From: Nocardiopsis gilva YIM 90087
GTDB taxonomy: Bacteria > Actinomycetota > Actinomycetes > Streptosporangiales > Streptosporangiaceae
Assembly (NCBI RefSeq): GCF_002263495.1
Contig: NZ_CP022753.1
Coordinates: 682,001-746,000 of the forward strand
Direction of reading: 5' to 3'
DNA length: 64,000 nucleotides
The notes under the pieces were generated by a model. That model worked only from the letters and a program-made list of their open reading frames with translations. It was not told the DNA's origin and did no database searches. Of this stretch, positions 59,973-64,000 are shown in pieces. Within the stretch, counting starts at the first letter, position 1; each line of letters begins with the position of its first letter. The translations under genes were made by a program, and so were the position numbers.

Positions 59973-60749
59973 TTATCCCTCGACGGCGGGTTCCCGACCC
60001 GAGGGGTCGGACCCCAGCAACGGCCGCGCCACGGCGCCGTCCGGCTGCTGGTCCGGCACGACGGCTCCGGTCTTGAAGGCCCGGACCACGAGCTGCACCC
60101 GGTCGCGGAGCCCCCACTTGGCCAGGACGTTGGAGACGTGGGTCTTGACGGTGGTTTCGGACAGTCGCAGGATGCGGGCGATCTCGGCGTTGCTCCGCCC
60201 GGAGGAGATCAGCGCGACCACTTCGCGCTCCCGCGACGACAGCCCGGTGTCCCAGGGGGCCCGCTCCATGGTCTGGTACGTGGGGGTGGCGGACGCCAGC
60301 CGCACGAACTCGTCGACGACCCTGCCGGTCACGGCGGGGTCGAGCACGGTCCGGCCGTCGCTGACCGCGCGGACCGCGTCGGCGAGGCTGGCGGGCTCGC
60401 TGTCCATGAGGAGGAATCCGCTGGCTCCGGCGCGGAGGCTCTCGAAGAGGTACTCGGGGTCGTCGCCGCGCGCGCGGTGTGCGGTGTCGTCGGACATGGT
60501 GACCACCAGGACCCGTACCGAGGGGGAGGACAGCGCCGCCAGCTGGCGGATCGTGGCGATTCCATCGGCTCCGGCGTGCCGTACGTCGATGAGGACGACA
60601 TCGGGGCGCAGCTCCGCGGCCCTCCGGACGGCGCTGTCGCCGTCGCTCACCTCCCCGACCACCTCGATATCGTCGGTGGCGTCGAAGACGGCCCGCAAGC
60701 CCAGGCGGGCGACAGCCTGTTCGTCCGCGATGAGAACACGGATCCTCAC
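59973..60749 (-). CDS. NarL/FixJ family response regulator, no adjacent kinase
   Basis: The 258-residue regulator has a receiver domain (VRIRVLIADEQAVARLGL start, phosphoacceptor Asp in VVLIDVRHAG near 49) and a LuxR-type DNA-binding domain (LSSREREVVALISSGRSNAEIA and then ILRLSETTVKTHVSNVLAKWG). The receiver has ADEQ where ADDQ is usual, which removes one acidic residue of the metal site. A C-terminal tail of about 30 residues is Pro/Asp-rich. GTG 60749 follows GAGGTG. No histidine kinase is in the neighbourhood. Confidence 0.9.
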   Translation of the reverse strand: MRIRVLIADEQAVARLGLRAVFDATDDIEVVGEVSDGDSAVRRAAELRPDVVLIDVRHAGADGIATIRQLAALSSPSVRVLVVTMSDDTAHRARGDDPEYLFESLRAGASGFLLMDSEPASLADAVRAVSDGRTVLDPAVTGRVVDEFVRLASATPTYQTMERAPWDTGLSSREREVVALISSGRSNAEIARILRLSETTVKTHVSNVLAKWGLRDRVQLVVRAFKTGAVVPDQQPDGAVARPLLGSDPSGREPAVEG

Positions 60750-61136
60750 TGGACGCACCTCATTCGCAAGGCCCCCTAATGCGTGCACAGCGGTTTTGGT
60801 TAAGTGTCGTGCCCGTAACGTGACCGACCCCCGAACAGGTTTCAATGCAATCGGTGATCTTGTCAATCCGCCAGATTGGGGTGGCCGAACTCGGCCAAAG
60901 GCTACGGAATACGTTTGTCGCCGACATTGTGTTCTTGCTCACGATGCGAGTTTTTACTCTCTCTTGACTGGCTGGCCACGATGGTTACGCGGCGCGACAT
61001 CACGCCCCGAAATTAACGCTCCGTGGTCGATTGCGGGGTCATTTCGGGGGCAAGCCGGAGATTCATGGGTTCGCATGGCCATGTTTATGTAATTATCCGG
61101 ACAAGGGTGGAATGTCCTGAGTGAGAAAAAGGTAAA
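60750..61136. other. AT-richer gene-free region upstream of the NarL-type regulator
   Basis: This region of about 390 bp shows no coding potential. It holds the leftward promoter of the NarL gene and is lower in GC than the genes around it. TTGACT at 60963 and several T-rich blocks are visible but no clear promoter pair. Confidence 0.4.
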
Positions 61137-61163
61137 GACACGATTCGTGATGGGAATCGTGTC
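61137..61163 (-). terminator. Intrinsic terminator of the two toroid-like genes
   Basis: GACACGATTC at 61137-61146 pairs perfectly with GAATCGTGTC at 61154-61163 around a 7-base loop. On the minus strand TTTACCTTTTT follows at once, giving a classical terminator 84 bp past the stop at 61247. Confidence 0.75.
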
Positions 61164-61246
61164 CATGCCATTCGCGACCGGGTGGCCGGTGGGGAGATCT
61201 CGCCTGAGTTACGGGTCAGCGTCGATCTCTCCTTTCCGCGCAGCCG

Positions 61247-61975
61247 CTACCGGGCGAACGCCTCGGCGGTGACTCCGGGGCGCCGCAGCTCGGCCAGCGC
61301 CCACACGCAGCTGACGGTGAGGGGCAGCCGGACCGCGGCGTCACCGGGTGCCTTGGCCTCCGCCGCCGCGCCCCCGAACCCGCCGTCGGGCCGTTGGCGT
61401 GCCGTGAGAAAGGCCCCCGCCCCCTGCGTCGCGGCATGGTCGGCCAGGCCGAGGAAGACGCTCGCCCGCAGCAGCGCGGCCCCGGCGTCCAGATCGTGCC
61501 CGCGCACCGCCGTGGCCAGCGCGATCGGCAGCACCTCCGACCACGCTGAGCGCGTGTCGTCGGCCATGCGGCCGAGATCCGTACCGAACGCGGTCGCGGA
61601 GCCGACCTCATCGGCGGCGCGCAGCAGAACGGCGGGGTCGGCGCGGAGGGCGTCGAAAGGGTGGCCGAACGCGGAGCGCCCGCCCTCCGGAGCCGTCTGG
61701 AGCGCGGCGAGCACCTGCCGACGCAGGCCGCCTGTCACCGGCGCTGCGGAGGTCGGACGTGATCCCGACCGGTCCTGCCCGTGCGGCGGGGCCGGGCAGG
61801 ACCGGTCGGCCAGCCAGATGCCGACCGCACGCTGCGCCGCACCGGCGGCATCCGTGTCGGCGGGCGGCCAGGGCCCTGCCGACAGCCAGTGGCGGCCCCG
61901 GGCCAACGCGCGTTCCGCCGCGCGGTCGCTCCAGCGCCCCGCCGTCACCGGCCCCGCGTCTCCGCCCGCCGTCAC
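61247..61975 (-). CDS. All-helical protein with terpenoid-cyclase-like repeat, unknown function
   Basis: The 242-residue protein is helical and alanine-rich. Near its end FLTARQRPDGGFGGAAAEA followed by LPLTVSCVWALAELRRP has the Q-x-PDGGFG pattern of alpha/alpha-toroid proteins (prenyltransferase or squalene-cyclase repeats), but only one such unit is present. It has no signal peptide and no catalytic DxDD motif. GTG 61975 overlaps the stop of the upstream gene in GTGA, so the two are made together. A complex of the two products is an inference. Confidence 0.65.
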   Translation of the reverse strand: MTAGGDAGPVTAGRWSDRAAERALARGRHWLSAGPWPPADTDAAGAAQRAVGIWLADRSCPAPPHGQDRSGSRPTSAAPVTGGLRRQVLAALQTAPEGGRSAFGHPFDALRADPAVLLRAADEVGSATAFGTDLGRMADDTRSAWSEVLPIALATAVRGHDLDAGAALLRASVFLGLADHAATQGAGAFLTARQRPDGGFGGAAAEAKAPGDAAVRLPLTVSCVWALAELRRPGVTAEAFAR

Positions 61976-63012
61976 AACGTCTCCCGATGTGCCGCGGCCA
62001 GCGCCGTGACCAGTGTCGTGTGGTAGCAGGTCCGGAACACGTAGGCGTCCGCGGCGGCGCCGGTCCGCTCCGCGAGCACGGCTTCCTGGAACGGCGGACC
62101 GGGTATCGAGCCGTCCTCCCGCTGGGCGGCGGTGATCCGCCGCCACGCGTGCCGCACCAGCCCGTCGGAGACATCCCCCGCGATCTCGGCGCACATCACC
62201 AGCTCCGCCGCGAGGTCGTAGTGGTCGGTGGCCAAGTGCACGCCGAGTAGCGTGTGCAGGGCCTCTCGCAGCCGACGTTCCGCCTCCTGCCCGCCGCAGG
62301 GCGGTGCCGGCCGCCCGCCGAGGTCGGTCGCGTACAGGAGTGCGTGGGTGAGCGCGTACACCTGGTTCTCGGTGGCGCTGAACGGATCGACCCGGTGTAC
62401 GCCGCACGCCGCGTAGAGCTCGTCGGTGCTCGGCAGGGAACCGGGGATCTCGGCCAGATCGAGGATGTAGCGCAGTTCGAGGAGGTGCGGCATCGCCCAG
62501 TCGATGCCGCTGACATCGCCGCCGCGCGCCTCGACCAGTTCGCGGGCGACGGCGAGCGGGCCGGACACCGGTCGGCCGAGCCCGTGCAGCAGGGCGAGCA
62601 GCCAGACGCGGTAGCCGAAGTCGGCGTCGGCGCGGTAGAGGTCCTCCAGGAACGCGGGGCGCTCCACCATCTCCTGGGCGACGTCCGACGCCGCCTCGAT
62701 GAGGTCGGCCGACGCTTCCGCGCGCGGGCCACGGCGCAGCACACGGCACAGCAGCAGGAGCTCCAGCACCGTGGCACCGGGGAAGTCGCGCTGCGGGAAG
62801 AACTCGTCCCACTTCGGCCCGAACCACGCGACGTGGGAGGTCAGCCAGTCCAGCGCCCGGTCGAGGACCTCGGTGGAGCCGGGCAGGGGGCCGGTGGGCG
62901 GATCGCAGACCGGAGCCCACGCGGGGAAGCCCTCGACGCTCCCGCGAAAGCGGTCGTCCGGCCGCAGCCGACCGGGAAGCGCGCCGGGCGGCGACGCGCC
63001 GCCAGTCATCAT
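61972..63012 (-). CDS. DUF6895-like helical protein, unknown function
   Basis: The 346-residue protein is mostly helical. LDRALDWLTSHVAWFGPKWDEFFPQRDFPGATVLELLLLCRVL and later ATDHYDLAAELVMCAEIAG lie in its body (quoted by short parts: DWLTSHVAWF, FFPQRDFPGATVLELL). The C-terminus ends with ITAAQREDGSIPG and YVFRTCYHTTLVTALAA, similar in style to toroid repeats. I tentatively place it with DUF6895 proteins. It lacks a signal peptide. It starts with ATG 63012 or 63009 and is divergent from a methyltransferase gene. A function is not known. Confidence 0.62.
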   Translation of the reverse strand: MMTGGASPPGALPGRLRPDDRFRGSVEGFPAWAPVCDPPTGPLPGSTEVLDRALDWLTSHVAWFGPKWDEFFPQRDFPGATVLELLLLCRVLRRGPRAEASADLIEAASDVAQEMVERPAFLEDLYRADADFGYRVWLLALLHGLGRPVSGPLAVARELVEARGGDVSGIDWAMPHLLELRYILDLAEIPGSLPSTDELYAACGVHRVDPFSATENQVYALTHALLYATDLGGRPAPPCGGQEAERRLREALHTLLGVHLATDHYDLAAELVMCAEIAGDVSDGLVRHAWRRITAAQREDGSIPGPPFQEAVLAERTGAAADAYVFRTCYHTTLVTALAAAHRETL

Positions 63013-63505
63013 TGCACCCTTTCGTTGATCTGCCGCGCGGCCGCGGAAAATATGGATGCGCTGTGCACGGATAAAACCCTAGAGCGAACATTGTCTACCC
63101 GCTTCGGTCCGGAGAACCAATTTCCGCCCCTTCCGATGGATCGTTCGGCAACGGTACGTGAGGAGGAGCCTCCTCCTTTCGTAGGAGCCTGCGAGAGAAG
63201 TCCCGGTGGCGCGGACTCTTCGGAAGGGGAGATGGCCCTGAGGGCGTCCGATGGGAGCCGTCTCCGCCCCCCGGAGTTCGGAGTATCGAATGCGGGGCGG
63301 AACGCGGTGAAATGTCGAGCGCATTCGCTCCGTGAAACGACAGGCGGCAAACGCGTGCCGTCCGACCTTGCCGCGGTGTCGGCCGACGAATAGCGTGAGC
63401 GGGGCGATAATATCGAGGCGGCCGGTTGATCCGGCAGCGGTCGCGGTACGCGGCGCCGATGGGGCGGCCGCCGGGAGCGGCGCCCGCCCGGTCGGAGGAA
63501 CACTG
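63013..63505. promoter_or_regulatory. Divergent intergenic region, toroid-like genes and methyltransferase
   Basis: This 493-bp gap shows no supported gene. It contains the dyad GGAGGAG-C-CTCCTCC at 63162-63176 and the arms CGAATGCG and CGCATTCG, about 25 bases apart, near 63288-63330. Both are possible operators for the two divergent units. GGAGGA before 63506 is the methyltransferase ribosome site. Confidence 0.4.
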
Positions 63506-64000
63506 GTGAATGGGGGTCCGATGAAGCGGATCGATCTCGACCTGCTCGGCGAGCTGTACCGGAAGTACACCGAACCGCTGGCCAAGGTGCGCGACCAGCA
63601 GCGCGCCTTCTGCCGCGACATGCGGGGGAAGATGACACCGCAGCTCGACGACCTCGAAGCGGAGATCACCTACCTGCTCCTGCGCGAGCACCGCCCCGCG
63701 ATCGTCATGGAGCTGGGGACCTTCCACGGGTGGTCCACCAGCTGGATCCTCTCCGCGCTCCGCGACAACGGCACCGGCCACCTGCACTCCTTCGACATCG
63801 TGGACAACGTCGTCTCCAACGTCCCCGCCGAGCTGTCGGCCGACCGCTGGACGTTCCACAAGGGCGATGTCCGTGAGAACGTCGACGCCATCCCGGCGGA
63901 ATCGAGTACCTGTTCGTGGACGCCGCCCACAACGGCCGCTTCGCCCGCTGGTACATCGACCACCTCTTCCCCGCGTCGCGGCCGGGACCCGGTGAGCGTG
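63506..64000 (+). CDS. Class I SAM-dependent methyltransferase (CmcI-like), 3' end outside window
   Basis: The visible 165 codons encode a protein of the cephalosporin hydroxylase/CmcI methyltransferase group (Methyltransf_24 type). SAM motif I is VMELGTFHGWST (near 75), followed by HLHSFDIVDN. GTG 63506 lies 6 bases after GGAGGA; ATG 63521 is the alternative. From about 63897 the expected continuation IEYLFVDAAHNGRFARWYIDH lies in another frame (quoted as IEYLFVDAAHNG and RFARWYIDH). Three apparent one-base losses in homopolymers by 63990 bring the frame back. Sequencing error or decay is possible. Methylation of a small metabolite is the likely role. Confidence 0.7.
   Translation, partial: MNGGPMKRIDLDLLGELYRKYTEPLAKVRDQQRAFCRDMRGKMTPQLDDLEAEITYLLLREHRPAIVMELGTFHGWSTSWILSALRDNGTGHLHSFDIVDNVVSNVPAELSADRWTFHKGDVRENVDAIPAESSTCSWTPPTTAASPAGTSTTSSPRRGRDPVSV

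Noticed and set aside
61247-63091. A single 614-codon frame covering both toroid-like genes
   Set aside because: Its first 370 codons are the Arg/Pro-rich shadow of the upstream gene in another frame. The GTGA overlap at 61975 and a change in protein character show two separate genes.
1-64000. tRNA, rRNA, CRISPR arrays, insertion sequences or prophage
   Set aside because: No T-loop GTTCGAATCC-type segment in an RNA-like context, no regularly spaced repeats, and no transposase, integrase or phage structural genes were found on either strand.

Overview
The window is high-GC actinobacterial chromosomal DNA. The evidence is codon use, frequent GTG and TTG starts, mycothiol-era enzyme families, a PopR/ClpP pair known from Streptomyces, PurS/PurQ/PurL, type VII secretion genes and DUF5988/DUF6343-type proteins. 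A filamentous actinomycete such as Nocardiopsis or a relative fits best, but the genus is an inference. I saw no tRNA, rRNA, CRISPR array or insertion sequence.

Layout. 0-4.2 kb is the edge of a glycan locus: a truncated sugar-nucleotide SDR, a PIG-L deacetylase and a WbqC protein run left, divergent from a processive family 2 glycosyltransferase. 4.5-9.4 kb holds DUF3817 and SURF1 genes, a two-hairpin RNA candidate, a mycothiol-dependent-enzyme relative, and a PadR unit with a perfect operator dyad over a divergent membrane-protein/HD-domain operon. 9.6-12.4 kb is an overlapping response regulator, histidine kinase and lipoprotein operon. A 31-bp perfect inverted repeat follows. 14-18.5 kb has an Xre/methionine aminopeptidase divergent pair and a PopR-ClpP3-ClpP4 protease circuit with two tandem PopR-type boxes.

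18.8-25.3 kb is housekeeping and transport: DinB, an alpha/beta hydrolase with Thr in place of the nucleophile Ser, two fluoride channels, an ABC-2 exporter, and a class II aldolase under a DtxR/DmdR-type iron box. 25.7-34.3 kb is a glycine betaine island: betaine aldehyde dehydrogenase, GMC oxidase (choline to betaine), ProV, a double permease, and two binding proteins. It can both make and import the osmoprotectant.

34.4-40.5 kb is the purSQL region. A HigB/HigA-like toxin-antitoxin pair sits between intact purL and a degraded copy of the purL 3' end. An anti-sigma-type ATPase and a small membrane protein lie between the pur genes. 40.7-45.3 kb has a SigR-like sigma factor without an adjacent RsrA, then a 2-oxoacid dehydrogenase E1alpha-E1beta-E2 operon. 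45.8-51.9 kb holds assorted membrane and secreted proteins. 51.9-57.5 kb is a divergent EccC/EccD pair of type VII secretion without its other parts. 57.5-60.8 kb has an MFS transporter, a GlxA-type regulator and a NarL-type regulator. 61.2-64 kb has two overlapping all-helical, toroid-like proteins of unknown function, divergent from a methyltransferase that runs off the edge and whose last 100 bases show three apparent homopolymer deletions.
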